Below are positions 17,591-26,418 of a stretch of 64,000 nt of DNA, one piece after another. A program made the position numbers and the translations under genes. Positions within the stretch are counted from its first letter, which is position 1; each line of letters begins with the position of its first letter. The stretch spans positions 1 to 64,000 of the forward strand of contig JNJQ01000010.1 in NCBI GenBank assembly GCA_000701725.1, read 5' to 3'. The notes under the pieces were generated by a model. That model was not told where the DNA came from. It was given only the letters and a program-made list of their open reading frames with translations, and made no database searches. Source of the stretch: Erysipelotrichaceae bacterium NK3D112 (GTDB taxonomy: Bacteria > Bacillota_I > Bacilli_A > Erysipelotrichales > Erysipelotrichaceae).

Positions 17591-17683
17591 GTTCTCATTA
17601 TAGTATTAATCCCGCTGATCTGTTTCGCGGCTCTTGAAAAATGAGGGGAAGCGCGTCAATAATGGAAAAAAGGAGCAGTTTTT

Positions 17684-17941
17684 ATGAAGACCGGCACAAA
17701 GAGTATTTTCGATATCTTCCGTTCAAAATTCAAAGACGAACAGGTCAGAACCATCCCCGGCTATGATCCGGAAAAACATCAGCCGGTCATTCGTTCCTCA
17801 ATCTGCACCGGCGAAAAAACCGCAGGCTACCGCGACCGCAAAGGCGGCGAATTCCATGAGGTTATGTTAATCATGGATGAGAATGATCTTGATGAATTCC
17901 GGAAGATGGTCGACACGGATGATATTCCTACAATTTATTGA
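17684..17941 (+). CDS. small acidic protein of unknown function
   Basis: 85 residues, soluble, with no signal or membrane segment and no motif I recognise. The N-terminal third is basic (KTGTKSIFDIFRSKFKDEQ) and the C-terminus is acidic (MDENDLDEFRKMVDTDD). A clear AAAAGGAG ribosome binding site and its own terminator support expression. It is flanked by genes on the other strand, so it stands alone. Confidence 0.65.
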   Translation: MKTGTKSIFDIFRSKFKDEQVRTIPGYDPEKHQPVIRSSICTGEKTAGYRDRKGGEFHEVMLIMDENDLDEFRKMVDTDDIPTIY

Positions 17942-17945
17942 AATG

Positions 17946-18002
17946 AAAAAATACCTGTCACAGGATCAGGACTGATCATCCGCTGCGGCAGGTATTCTTT
18001 TT
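17946..18002. terminator. bidirectional terminator
   Basis: AATACCTG/CAGGTATT outer stem with T-rich tails on both strands, between the convergent genes at 17941 and 18016. Confidence 0.75.
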
Positions 18003-18015
18003 TCATTGTGTTTTC

Positions 18016-19758
18016 TCAGAACGGAAGACTGTCATCATCGTCCATCCAGTCAGTGGACTGCTCGTCATCTTCATCATATGAGTCATGCAGACGATGCGCC
18101 AGCTCAAGCAAATGAATGATCAGAGGTTTTTCAATCATAATAATCCCATCATCATCCGGGTATGCATCCAAAATAACACCGCCGATTTCTTCCTCTTCCG
18201 CTGCCATTTTCAAAAGCTTCTTCGCCGATCCTTTATAAAGCGTGACACCATCCTGAAGTCTGCGGTCATTTGTTGAAAACAGTCCCAGGTAGTTTTTCTG
18301 TGTGTCCTGATCTTTTACCATCCGCATCTGCACTCTGCCGTTGTGTGAACCGCCGGAATCGCCTGCGAACCAGATCATTTCATCCCAGGCCGCAAGCAGT
18401 CCGAGTGCCGTGACAACATCAGTAAAATGATCATCTGTCGGATCAAGTTTGTATTTTGTCACCGTCATATGCAGATGGCGGATCAAAAAATCAAAGTCCT
18501 CATCCTCCTCGCCGAACAGACTGAGCTCCTCTTCCAGTTCCTGTTCATCCTTCTCATTTTCCGCATCAATCGTTTTTCTCAGTTTTTTTGCAAGAGCTTT
18601 CATTCCGGCATATTCAGCGAATTCCATTGCAGCGTAATAGAAAGGATAGTTATCATCATTGATTTCAGGCTCCTTTTTAAGGACTGCCTCCATAAACTGC
18701 TTTCCGTCTTTCTTTTTACGGTTGTAACGGTACGCATCGAGAAGCAGTCTTGCGGCTTCGTAGTTTGCAGGATTCTCTTCATAGACCTGTTTTGTATATG
18801 CAAGCATTTCATCGCTGCGGCCAAGTCCGTACAGCGCTTCGGCTTTGCCGCGGATAAGTTCATTCATCGTTTCCGGATCATTGTCAAACAGCTGTGCAAA
18901 TTCATCCGTGATTCTCAGAAGTTCTTCGTATCGATTTTCATCAAGCAGCGCATCAACCAGATCTTCAGCGAAACCGTATCCGTCAAAAGCGGGATCCTGA
19001 TCTTCCAGTTCTTCAAGTGTATCAGGAAGTCTGTTTTCCGCTTTCAGATTTTCACATATTCTTTTGAATTCCTCAAAAGCGCGGATCCACAGGGAAGAGC
19101 TTTCTCCTTCCGAGAGCCATGAAATGTCATCAGCTCTGTCATAAAGGCTGTTGAATTCCTTCCAGATACTGCCGGAATCATCATCTGTTTCATCCCGGGA
19201 AACAACCGCGGACAGATAATCGGTCTCCTCTTCCGGATCAATTGTATCGAATGTATTGCCGGCCTTTTCCAGTTCAAGATTCCAGGGCATATAAAAATCT
19301 CTTTCCTCATCATCTTCAGAAAGATCCATGGGCATTTCACCGTTTAACAATGCCCAATATCCGCCATGGTTATCTTCCCAGATGCCGCGTCCCTTGCCAT
19401 CCAGAACGATGGCAGGCAGATCAGAATCAAATTCTTTTTCCGCTTTATAAATGCGGATTTCAAATTCCCAGTCATCACCATAATCGTATATAAAACGATA
19501 TGTGTCACCGGGTTCCAGAATATTGTACTCACGCATCGGCAAGCCGGGACTGTCATCCCATTCCTCAAATTCTTCTCTGCTTTCAGTCCAGCATATCTGA
19601 CCCTTGCGGAATTCATAGAGATGTCCTTCATTCATACGGAAGGTTTCACGGATGATCTGAGCAAACTCAGAAAGATTGAGATTGTGCGGAACATAAAGGA
19701 CACGGTAAAGACGCTTTTTATCGTCCAGTCCGCTGATTCTGACTTTTCTGTATAGCAT
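18016..19758 (-). CDS. PRiA4_ORF3 domain / TPR-like / SseB-like multidomain protein
   Basis: 580 residues, very acidic. Residues 1-190 resemble the plasmid pRiA4b ORF-3 (IS1096 TnpR-like) domain: KVRISGLDDKKRLYRVL, YDYGDDWEFEIRI, LDGKGRGIWEDNHGGYW. The middle (about 210-410) is helical with TPR-like pairs (ALYGLGRSDEMLAYTKQVYEENPANYEAARLLLDAYR). The C-terminal 140 residues resemble an SseB N-terminal domain (LFSTNDRRLQDG, GGVILDAYPDDDGIIM). No catalytic motif or export signal is visible. It is a single gene facing away from its neighbours. The domain assignments are by eye; the combination is unusual. Confidence 0.65.
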   Translation of the reverse strand: MLYRKVRISGLDDKKRLYRVLYVPHNLNLSEFAQIIRETFRMNEGHLYEFRKGQICWTESREEFEEWDDSPGLPMREYNILEPGDTYRFIYDYGDDWEFEIRIYKAEKEFDSDLPAIVLDGKGRGIWEDNHGGYWALLNGEMPMDLSEDDEERDFYMPWNLELEKAGNTFDTIDPEEETDYLSAVVSRDETDDDSGSIWKEFNSLYDRADDISWLSEGESSSLWIRAFEEFKRICENLKAENRLPDTLEELEDQDPAFDGYGFAEDLVDALLDENRYEELLRITDEFAQLFDNDPETMNELIRGKAEALYGLGRSDEMLAYTKQVYEENPANYEAARLLLDAYRYNRKKKDGKQFMEAVLKKEPEINDDNYPFYYAAMEFAEYAGMKALAKKLRKTIDAENEKDEQELEEELSLFGEEDEDFDFLIRHLHMTVTKYKLDPTDDHFTDVVTALGLLAAWDEMIWFAGDSGGSHNGRVQMRMVKDQDTQKNYLGLFSTNDRRLQDGVTLYKGSAKKLLKMAAEEEEIGGVILDAYPDDDGIIMIEKPLIIHLLELAHRLHDSYDEDDEQSTDWMDDDDSLPF

Positions 19759-19839
19759 TGCGGTTCCTCCTGCTCTGTTGATTTCATTGTACAGAAAACT
19801 TACGAAAAGCAGTATGACGATTGACGGAAATGAAGACTG

Positions 19840-21030
19840 TTATGCTTTGTTTCCGCGGAACATGAATGCTCTGACCAGATTGATTCCGATCTTGTAAGGA
19901 AGCGGTCTGAGTGCTTTGTCCGCCTCTTTGAGTTTTGCGCGGATCGGAATGTTCTGTGGACAGTGCTGTTCACACTTTCCGCATTCAATGCATTGCGAAG
20001 CGAAGGCCGGTTCCTTTGTCAGGCCCACGGTCTGGGCAAACTGGAATCTGCCCTGATGTTTTGATTCGATGAACATCGTATTGTAGCTGCGGAAGATGCC
20101 GGGAATATCCACATTCTTCGGGCATGGCATGCAGTAGCGGCAGCCGGTGCAGCCGACCTTTTCATTTTCGTTGATCGCCTTTTTGACAGCTTCAAACACT
20201 TTGAAGTCTTCCTCTTTCAGACTGTGGGCGAAGGTTTCAGAAGCGACTCTGCAGTTCTCGTTTACCATCTCCATCGTGTTCATGCCGGAAAGAACCACGG
20301 TGACTTCGGGCTGATCATAAAGCCATCTCAATCCCCATTCCGCCGGACTCCATGCATGGGAACTCTCTGCCATAGCCTTTCTGGCGCCTTCCGGTAACAT
20401 ATTCACAAGCTTGCCGCCTCTGAGAGGCTCCATGATAATGACCGGTATACCCTTTTCATATGCGGCTTTCAGTCCGGCCCGGCCGGCCTGGCTGACTTCA
20501 TCGAGATAGTTGTACTGGATCTGGCATACATCCCAGTCATAGTCATTGAGGATTTTCAGGAAATTATCGGTATTGCCGTGATATGAAAAGCCGATATTGC
20601 GGATGGCGCCGGATGCCTTCTTTTCTTCAATCCATTCCAGGATACCGACCGCTTTGAGTTTCTCCCACATGGCAACGTCGGTCATATGGTGCATGAGATA
20701 GTAATCCACATAATCCGTGCGCAGACGCTTGAGCTCCTCATTGAAATAACGGTCGAGGGCTTCTTTGTTTGAGATCAGATACTGGGGAAGTTTGGTGGCA
20801 ATATGGATCTTTTCACGGATGCCGTTTTTTTCAAAGATCTCGCCGATGGCAGCCTCGCTGCCCGGATAAATATAAGCGGAATCAAAATAATTCACTCCCG
20901 CCTCATATGCGGCCATGATCTGTTTTTCGGCCTGTTCCATGTCAATCGCGTTTCCCTTTTTCGCAAAGCGCATGCAGCCAAAGCCGAGCACGGAAAGCGG
21001 ATTGCTGCATTTATCATTTCTGTAGTGCAT
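19840..21030 (-). CDS. aldo/keto reductase with C-terminal 2[4Fe-4S] ferredoxin domain
   Basis: 396 residues. The aldo/keto reductase barrel (1-280) has the catalytic residues in YFDSAYIYPGSE (Asp, Tyr), ATKLP (Lys) and YLMHHM (His). The C-terminal domain has two cysteine clusters, CTGCRYCMPCPKNVDIP and CIECGKCEQHCPQNIPI, which should bind two 4Fe-4S centres. Such proteins are common in anaerobes and probably couple ferredoxin electrons to carbonyl reduction; the substrate is unknown. Single gene divergent from the NifX-SlyD fusion. Confidence 0.9.
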   Translation of the reverse strand: MHYRNDKCSNPLSVLGFGCMRFAKKGNAIDMEQAEKQIMAAYEAGVNYFDSAYIYPGSEAAIGEIFEKNGIREKIHIATKLPQYLISNKEALDRYFNEELKRLRTDYVDYYLMHHMTDVAMWEKLKAVGILEWIEEKKASGAIRNIGFSYHGNTDNFLKILNDYDWDVCQIQYNYLDEVSQAGRAGLKAAYEKGIPVIIMEPLRGGKLVNMLPEGARKAMAESSHAWSPAEWGLRWLYDQPEVTVVLSGMNTMEMVNENCRVASETFAHSLKEEDFKVFEAVKKAINENEKVGCTGCRYCMPCPKNVDIPGIFRSYNTMFIESKHQGRFQFAQTVGLTKEPAFASQCIECGKCEQHCPQNIPIRAKLKEADKALRPLPYKIGINLVRAFMFRGNKA

Positions 21031-21151
21031 TGTCCATTATTCTCCTTTTCATAGAATACCATGCATGCACACTGTTCCGGCTGCTGATGATTGTGCTTTG
21101 TGAATTGTACGAAATTGTGTATCATAGTCATTGCGGAAATGAGGTATAAGC

Positions 21152-22003
21152 ATGAAAATTGCAGTTACTTATGATAACGGAAATGTGTTCCAGCATTTCG
21201 GAAGAACTGAAAGTTTTAAATTATTCAATATTGAAAACAACGAAATCATCTCCTCTGAGATCATTTCAAACGGCGGTGTCGGCCATGAAGCCCTGGCAGG
21301 ACTTCTCGCAGAGCATGACATTGACGTGCTGATCTGCGGCGGTCTTGGCGCCGGTGCCCAGGCTGCTCTTGCACAGGCAGACATTGAAGTATGCGCAGGT
21401 GCAGAGGGCGATGTCGATGAGGCAGTCATTTCCTGGCTCAAAGGCGAGCTCAAGGGATCCGATGCGCTCTGTGATCATCATGATCATGAACATGAGGAAG
21501 GTCATGAATGCGGCGGATGCCATGATGAGGAAGGATGCGGCGGATGCAGCGGATGTCATTCCGCTCCTCAGATTGACGGAAAGAATGTCGGCCGCAAGTG
21601 CACCGTTCATTACAGAGGTACCCTCAATGACGGAAGCCAGTTTGATTCCTCCTATGACCGTGGACAGCCGCTGGAATTCGTATGCGGTGCGGGCATGATG
21701 ATCTTCGGCTTCGATAAAGCAGTCGCAGACATGGAACCCGGTGAAATCAAAGATGTTCATCTGATGCCGGAAGAAGCTTACGGATATGTCAATCCGGCAG
21801 CTGTCATGGAGATTGAAATCGCCGCCCTGCCCGGCTCCGAAAACCTGGAAGTCGGCCAGAGAGTAATGGTTTCCGACCAGATGGGCAGACGTTTCCCGGT
21901 CAAGGTCACAGCCAAGGATGACAAAAACATCACTCTTGATGCCAACCACGAAATGGCCGGCAAGGAACTCAACTTCACCATTGAACTGGTCAGCGTTGAA
22001 TAA
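21152..22003 (+). CDS. NifX/NifB-like domain fused to SlyD-type peptidyl-prolyl isomerase
   Basis: 283 residues. Residues 1-100 match the dinitrogenase FeMo-cofactor biosynthesis (NifX/NifB C-terminal) fold: MKIAVTYDNGNVFQHFGRTE, LICGGLGAGAQAAL. Residues 107-136 are a His/Cys-rich metal-binding linker. Residues 140-283 are an FKBP isomerase of the SlyD type, with VHYRGTLNDGSQFDSS, GFDKAVADMEPGE and the inserted chaperone flap. In E. coli SlyD a His/Cys tail delivers nickel to hydrogenase; here the metal-rich part sits between the two domains. A role in metal-cluster or metallochaperone work is an inference. The start ATG at 21152 follows a GAGGTATAAGC leader with a modest ribosome binding site. 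Confidence 0.85.
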   Translation: MKIAVTYDNGNVFQHFGRTESFKLFNIENNEIISSEIISNGGVGHEALAGLLAEHDIDVLICGGLGAGAQAALAQADIEVCAGAEGDVDEAVISWLKGELKGSDALCDHHDHEHEEGHECGGCHDEEGCGGCSGCHSAPQIDGKNVGRKCTVHYRGTLNDGSQFDSSYDRGQPLEFVCGAGMMIFGFDKAVADMEPGEIKDVHLMPEEAYGYVNPAAVMEIEIAALPGSENLEVGQRVMVSDQMGRRFPVKVTAKDDKNITLDANHEMAGKELNFTIELVSVE

Positions 22004-22013
22004 TCCGTTTCAT

Positions 22014-22042
22014 TAAAGTCCCGCAGAAGAAGCGGGACTTTT
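22014..22042 (+). terminator. terminator of the NifX-SlyD gene
   Basis: AAGTCCCGC/GCGGGACTT hairpin followed by TTTCATTTT, 11 bases after the stop codon. Confidence 0.9.
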
Positions 22043-22099
22043 CATTTTACCGGCAGCCGCAATTGAGTCTCAGAACTCCCCGGAAGAAAAATTCCGCTA

Positions 22100-22133
22100 A
22101 AATTAGAACATGCTCTAGTATACGTTCTAATTT
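22100..22133. promoter_or_regulatory. operator upstream of the Old Yellow Enzyme gene
   Basis: AAATTAGAAC and its exact inverse GTTCTAATTT separated by 14 bases, just upstream of TATATT and the gene at 22167. A long symmetric site like this suits a dimer-of-dimers TetR protein such as the one at 24194. Confidence 0.6.
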
Positions 22134-22166
22134 CGTGTTATATTGGTTCCGTAAAGGAGTGTGGAT

Positions 22167-24110
22167 ATGGACACCAACATCAGAAACAACGCAGCTTTCA
22201 CCCCCGGCAGAATTGGAAACATGGAATTGAAGAACCGTCTGATTGTGCCGGCAATGGTCACAAACACATGCACACCGGATGGCATGCCGACAGAACGTTT
22301 CATTCAGTATCATGAGGAAAAAGCCAAAGGCGGATGGGGCCTGATCATCACCGAGGATTATGCCGTCACCCCTTACGCGGGCGGCTTCCGTGATCTTCCG
22401 GGTTTATGGAGCGATGAGCAGATTGCGGCGCATACCGCTTTTGTCGAAAGAATTCATCAGCTCGGCGCAAAGATTTGCTGCCAGATTTATCATGCGGGCA
22501 GACAGACCAACAGTAAAATCAACGGCGTGCAGTGCATGGCGCCTTCCCCTTACAAAGATCCCCCTTCATTTGAAAATCCGAAGGAAATGACGGAAGAGGA
22601 CATTCACGATGTCATCCGTGCATATGCCGATGCGGCACTCAGAGCGAAAAAGTGCGGCTTTGACGCAGTTGAGGTTCATGGCGCCCATGGCTATCTGATC
22701 AACCAGTTCAACTCACCCTATTCCAACAAGAGATGCGATGAGTACGGCGGAACCACCTGGAACAGAACCAGATTCGGAAGAGAGGTCATCGAGGCTGTCC
22801 GTGAGGCGGTCGGCGAGGATTATCCCGTTCTCTTCAAACTGACTGTCAATGAATATGTGGCCGGCGGTCTTTCCATCAATGAAGGACGTGAAGTGGCAAG
22901 AATTTATGCAAAGGAGCCGATTGATGCGATCACCATCTCCCAGGGTGTCAACGCAACCGAATGGGCAGTTATTCCCCCTGCACATATTTCCGTGATCGGT
23001 TTCATCCAGAATGTGAAGGCATGCCGCGATGTCATTAAGGATATCCCGGTCATCGCCATCGGCAGAATCGTGAACTTCGATGTCGCCAACAATATCATCG
23101 AAGACGGCACCTGCGACTTTGTGGCTATGGGAAGAGCCTCCCTGGCTGATCCGCTGGCACCGAAGAAATACCTCGAAGGAAACAGAGACGATATTCAGCT
23201 TTGCATCGGCTGTGTACAGGGATGCCTCGGCAATCTGCGCAAGAACATTCCGATCCAGTGTCTGGTCAATCCGAGAACCGTCAAAGAATACTGCACCGAC
23301 CTCACTCCTGCGCAGACACCGAAGAAAGTCACTGTTATCGGCGGCGGTATTGCCGGATGCGAAGCTGCCATGACAGCAGCGATGAAGGGCCATCATGTCA
23401 CCCTTTACGAAGCTTCGGATCATCTGGGCGGCCAGTGGAAACTTGCGGCGGTGCCCACTGCCAAGCAGGATTTCACAACCCTGCTCATCTGGCTGAAGCG
23501 CCAGCTTGCAAAATACAATGTCACCATTCATCTGAATACTCCTTATTCTGCCGAAAAAGCGGAAGAGGAAAAACCGGATGTGATCGTCTATGCGTGCGGC
23601 AGCACTGAGCGTATGCTCAAGGGCAAAGGCCTTGAAGGTGAGAATATCTTCAAAGCACAGGAGATTCTCAGCGGCAGAAAGAATCTTACCGGCAATAAGG
23701 CTGTCGTCATCGGCGGCGGTTCCGTCGGTGTTGAAACAGCTGTTCATATGGCCCAGGACTTCAAGGATGTGACCATTCTGGAAGTCAGGGACAGAATTTC
23801 CGCGGACGGTGAATTCTCCAACAACCACTTCCTGTTCAAAGCCATGGATGAATATAAGGTTGATTCCTATGCAAAAGCTTTCTTTGAAAGCTATGAGAAC
23901 GGAGTTGTGACATTCAGACAGAATGATGAAATCAAAAAGATTTACGATGTGACAGATATCGTCATCAGCATCGGTTCCGTTCCCAACACCGCGCTTGCGG
24001 ACGAACTGAAAGCCAAAGGTTTCGATGTCAGGATTACCGGTGATTCCGAAAAGGTGAAACCCGGACTGAAGAATATCGAAGAAGCATATTTCCTCGGACT
24101 TTCCCTCTGA
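22167..24110 (+). CDS. Old Yellow Enzyme family 4Fe-4S/FMN/FAD enoate reductase-like oxidoreductase
   Basis: About 647 residues, with the three-part layout of 2,4-dienoyl-CoA reductase, enoate reductase and BaiCD-type enzymes. The FMN barrel (1-340) has HGAHGYLINQFNSPYSNKR. The cluster CIGCVQGCLGNLRKNIPIQC binds 4Fe-4S. FAD and NAD(P) Rossmann domains follow (VIGGGIAGCEAA, VIGGGSVGVETAV). It should reduce an activated C=C bond; fatty acid, bile acid or aromatic substrates are all possible. The frame extends to a GTG at 22161, but that is one base from the AAAGGAG site, so the ATG at 22167 is used. Controlled by a palindromic operator and probably by the downstream TetR. Confidence 0.87.
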   Translation: MDTNIRNNAAFTPGRIGNMELKNRLIVPAMVTNTCTPDGMPTERFIQYHEEKAKGGWGLIITEDYAVTPYAGGFRDLPGLWSDEQIAAHTAFVERIHQLGAKICCQIYHAGRQTNSKINGVQCMAPSPYKDPPSFENPKEMTEEDIHDVIRAYADAALRAKKCGFDAVEVHGAHGYLINQFNSPYSNKRCDEYGGTTWNRTRFGREVIEAVREAVGEDYPVLFKLTVNEYVAGGLSINEGREVARIYAKEPIDAITISQGVNATEWAVIPPAHISVIGFIQNVKACRDVIKDIPVIAIGRIVNFDVANNIIEDGTCDFVAMGRASLADPLAPKKYLEGNRDDIQLCIGCVQGCLGNLRKNIPIQCLVNPRTVKEYCTDLTPAQTPKKVTVIGGGIAGCEAAMTAAMKGHHVTLYEASDHLGGQWKLAAVPTAKQDFTTLLIWLKRQLAKYNVTIHLNTPYSAEKAEEEKPDVIVYACGSTERMLKGKGLEGENIFKAQEILSGRKNLTGNKAVVIGGGSVGVETAVHMAQDFKDVTILEVRDRISADGEFSNNHFLFKAMDEYKVDSYAKAFFESYENGVVTFRQNDEIKKIYDVTDIVISIGSVPNTALADELKAKGFDVRITGDSEKVKPGLKNIEEAYFLGLSL

Positions 24111-24115
24111 GAAAC

Positions 24116-24146
24116 AGGCCGGCCTGAAAAATGGCCGGCTTTGCTT
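24116..24146 (+). terminator. terminator of the Old Yellow Enzyme gene
   Basis: GCCGGCC/GGCCGGC hairpin followed by TTTGCTTT, separating the gene from the TetR gene. Confidence 0.75.
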
Positions 24147-24193
24147 TATGCGCGGCTAAATGATAATATCAACAATACAGGAGGATCTGATGC

Positions 24194-24784
24194 ATGTACG
24201 AAGATGAGCGACTGACTGAAAGCGGAAAGAAAACGCGTGAACTGATCTTCAGAACAGCGGTTGAAGTTCTGAAGAAAGAAGGCTATGACAAGCTGACCAT
24301 CCGGAAAATCTGCGCTGCCTCCGGTACCAGCAACGGCAGTTTCTATCATTTTTTCAAAAACAAGGATGAGCTTCTCGCCTATTATTACAACATTTCCGCC
24401 GACCGGTTCATCGAGGAGCACATTGATGAAATGAACAATGCGAATCTGGCTGAGCAGATGATGATCACATACAGATACTACATCCGCTATTCAGCTGATT
24501 ACGGTGTTGATTTCTGCATGAACTTCTTCAACGCGAAAAACCGCGCCATCGATCCGGCTTATATGTACAACGCTTTCTACGAGATTTCCCGGAAATATCT
24601 TCACCAGAAAGAAAGCGAACTCAAAGAAGGAAACGATGCGGACACCGTCGCCAAGGAGCTTTGCATTCTGGCCAAGGGCATCATCTTTGACTGGGCAACC
24701 GAGCGGGGATCCTACGATATCACCGTGACGGCTGACCGGATGTTCGCGGCTTATCTTGCCGGTGTCGTCAAACAGACTGACTGA
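24194..24784 (+). CDS. TetR family regulator
   Basis: 196 residues. The N-terminal helix-turn-helix reads LTIRKICAASGTSNGSFYHFFKNKDELL, and a helical ligand domain follows. The ATG at 24194 follows CAGGAGGATCTGATGC, a good ribosome binding site. It sits directly downstream of the Old Yellow Enzyme gene, whose promoter carries a long inverted repeat, so it is the likely repressor of that gene. The effector is unknown. Confidence 0.8.
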   Translation: MYEDERLTESGKKTRELIFRTAVEVLKKEGYDKLTIRKICAASGTSNGSFYHFFKNKDELLAYYYNISADRFIEEHIDEMNNANLAEQMMITYRYYIRYSADYGVDFCMNFFNAKNRAIDPAYMYNAFYEISRKYLHQKESELKEGNDADTVAKELCILAKGIIFDWATERGSYDITVTADRMFAAYLAGVVKQTD

Positions 24785-24787
24785 TCA

Positions 24788-24818
24788 GGAATGTGTATTC
24801 ATCGCACATTCCTTTTTT
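24788..24818 (+). terminator. terminator of the TetR gene
   Basis: GGAATGTG/CACATTCC hairpin followed by TTTTTT. Confidence 0.88.
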
Positions 24819-24827
24819 ATGCAGCTG

Positions 24828-24857
24828 AAAAAAAGCCCTGCCATTGAGCAGAGCTTC
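24828..24857 (-). terminator. terminator of the aminotransferase lipoprotein gene
   Basis: AGCTCTGC/GCAGGGCT hairpin on the minus strand followed by seven T. Confidence 0.8.
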
Positions 24858-24879
24858 CGATGATTATTTATTTTGGATA

Positions 24880-26361
24880 TCAATATCCCGGCACCGCATC
24901 CGACGTCAGATTCGTCTGTTCCCTGGACTCATCAATGAGCTGTCCGAGAATGTCGAGGAACTTGTCGACTTCCTCTTCGGTGTTGTAAATACCGAAGCTG
25001 ACACGGATCATACCCGGTGTCTTCATGTCGATGCAGTTTTCAAATGTCTTTGCCTCCTCTTCGGAGATACCCATCAGACGCCATACATAAGGATGTGCGC
25101 AGAAGGCGCCGCGTCTTGTGGCAACACCCTTATCAGCCAGGTTGAGGGCAATGATATAGGAGTTGATATCAGTGAAGTTGAAGGAGACAACACCCACTCT
25201 GTCATCGAGGTTTTCATAATCGCCGTAAATAATGACATTGTCGAATTTCTTCAGGCCTTCGATCAATTTGGTATTGAGCTTCTTTTCATGTTCGGCAATC
25301 GCATCAAAGCCGATCTGTTCCAGCACATCCATGGCCTTTGACATACCGACCACACCCGCGTAGTTGGGAGAGCCCGCCTCATAGGACTCAGGTGAGAATT
25401 TATAGGAAACAGAACTGTCGGTAACGATTCTGACAATACCGCCGCCATAGAATTCCGGCATATGCTTGTCAAGAATATCCCACGGTCCGATCACGGCGCC
25501 GCCGCCGTACGGAGAATACATCTTATGCGCGGAGAAGACGAAGAAGTCAATGTCCTCCTCCGGTGTTTCACCCTTCATGGAGAACTGTCTGTGTGCGACA
25601 ATCTGCGCACCGTCGACAATGATCATCGCGCCATGCGCATGAGCCATCTTTGCGACTCTGTGCACATCGGTGATATGGCCGGTGACGTTGGATGCAGCTG
25701 TCACACAGACATATTTGACCTTGCCTTCATTTTCTGTCAGAAGTCTTTCGATATCATCATAGATGACACGTCCCTGTTCATCGACCTCGGCATAGATCAC
25801 ATTGCAGCGCTCACGCCAGGGCAGATCGTTGGCATGGTGTTCCATGCGGGTTGCCAGAACCAGATCGTCCTCGCTCTCAACCAGCGCGCTTGCCAGTTTG
25901 TTGAGACCGTCGGTTGTGGAGTTGACATAGAAACATGTGTTGATATCCGGATCCGCATTGACAAACTTCATGACCCGCTGACGTGTTTCCATATAAATAT
26001 CGGTGGAATGATTGGATTTGGCGGAAAAGCCGCGTCCGATCGATCCGTACATTTTCATCTCCTGCTCAACCGCATCCGCAACCGGCTGCATCGGCGGTGT
26101 TGTGGCCGCATTGTCAAAGTTGATTAACGGCGCGCTTGTGCCGTCAGCCAGTTCCACCGGCTCATTGACGCCGACCACATAATCGCGGATATTGTCAATT
26201 GTATAAACGGTTTCCTCTTCCGGCGTTTCCGGTGTTTCGCTTGATTCCGGTTCGGGTGTCGGCTCTGTGCCGCCTGAAGGCTGTGAACAGCCGATGCTCA
26301 TGGTGCAGCAAAGAGCCAGAACGGGCAATGCACGCAGAAATTTTATTGATGCTTTGTTCAT
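24880..26361 (-). CDS. lipoprotein-anchored class V aminotransferase / cysteine desulfurase homologue
   Basis: 493 residues. The N-terminus is a lipoprotein signal with lipobox SIGC (Cys 25), then a Pro/Glu/Thr-rich spacer to about residue 50, then a complete fold-type I PLP enzyme. Visible catalytic parts are NFDNAATTPP, MEHHANDLPW (His stacking on PLP), IVDGAQIVAH (Asp and Gln), and FSAHKMYSPYGGG with Lys 280 as the PLP lysine. RRGAFCAHPYV has a Cys where SufS/CsdA desulfurases have theirs. The family is normally cytoplasmic, so export of the whole enzyme is odd. It may release sulfide or act on selenocysteine or cysteine-like compounds at the cell surface. The sequence shows the anchor and a complete active site; the substrate is unknown. 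Confidence 0.85.
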   Translation of the reverse strand: MNKASIKFLRALPVLALCCTMSIGCSQPSGGTEPTPEPESSETPETPEEETVYTIDNIRDYVVGVNEPVELADGTSAPLINFDNAATTPPMQPVADAVEQEMKMYGSIGRGFSAKSNHSTDIYMETRQRVMKFVNADPDINTCFYVNSTTDGLNKLASALVESEDDLVLATRMEHHANDLPWRERCNVIYAEVDEQGRVIYDDIERLLTENEGKVKYVCVTAASNVTGHITDVHRVAKMAHAHGAMIIVDGAQIVAHRQFSMKGETPEEDIDFFVFSAHKMYSPYGGGAVIGPWDILDKHMPEFYGGGIVRIVTDSSVSYKFSPESYEAGSPNYAGVVGMSKAMDVLEQIGFDAIAEHEKKLNTKLIEGLKKFDNVIIYGDYENLDDRVGVVSFNFTDINSYIIALNLADKGVATRRGAFCAHPYVWRLMGISEEEAKTFENCIDMKTPGMIRVSFGIYNTEEEVDKFLDILGQLIDESREQTNLTSDAVPGY

Positions 26362-26388
26362 TAAAAATCCCTCCTTTTCGTTTTATGA

Positions 26389-26418
26389 CAGCGGCGCACG
26401 GAAAAACATCCGCCGCTG
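26389..26418. promoter_or_regulatory. GC-rich hairpin in the leader of the aminotransferase gene
   Basis: CAGCGGCG/CGCCGCTG, a perfect eight-base stem with a 14-base loop, about 30 bases upstream of the start codon. It has no T-run, so it is not a standard terminator. It may be an RNA regulatory stem or an operator. Confidence 0.4.

Noticed and set aside
24844-25341. Plus-strand open frame opposite the aminotransferase gene
   Set aside because: Shadow frame with no ribosome binding site; the lipoprotein PLP enzyme explains the region.
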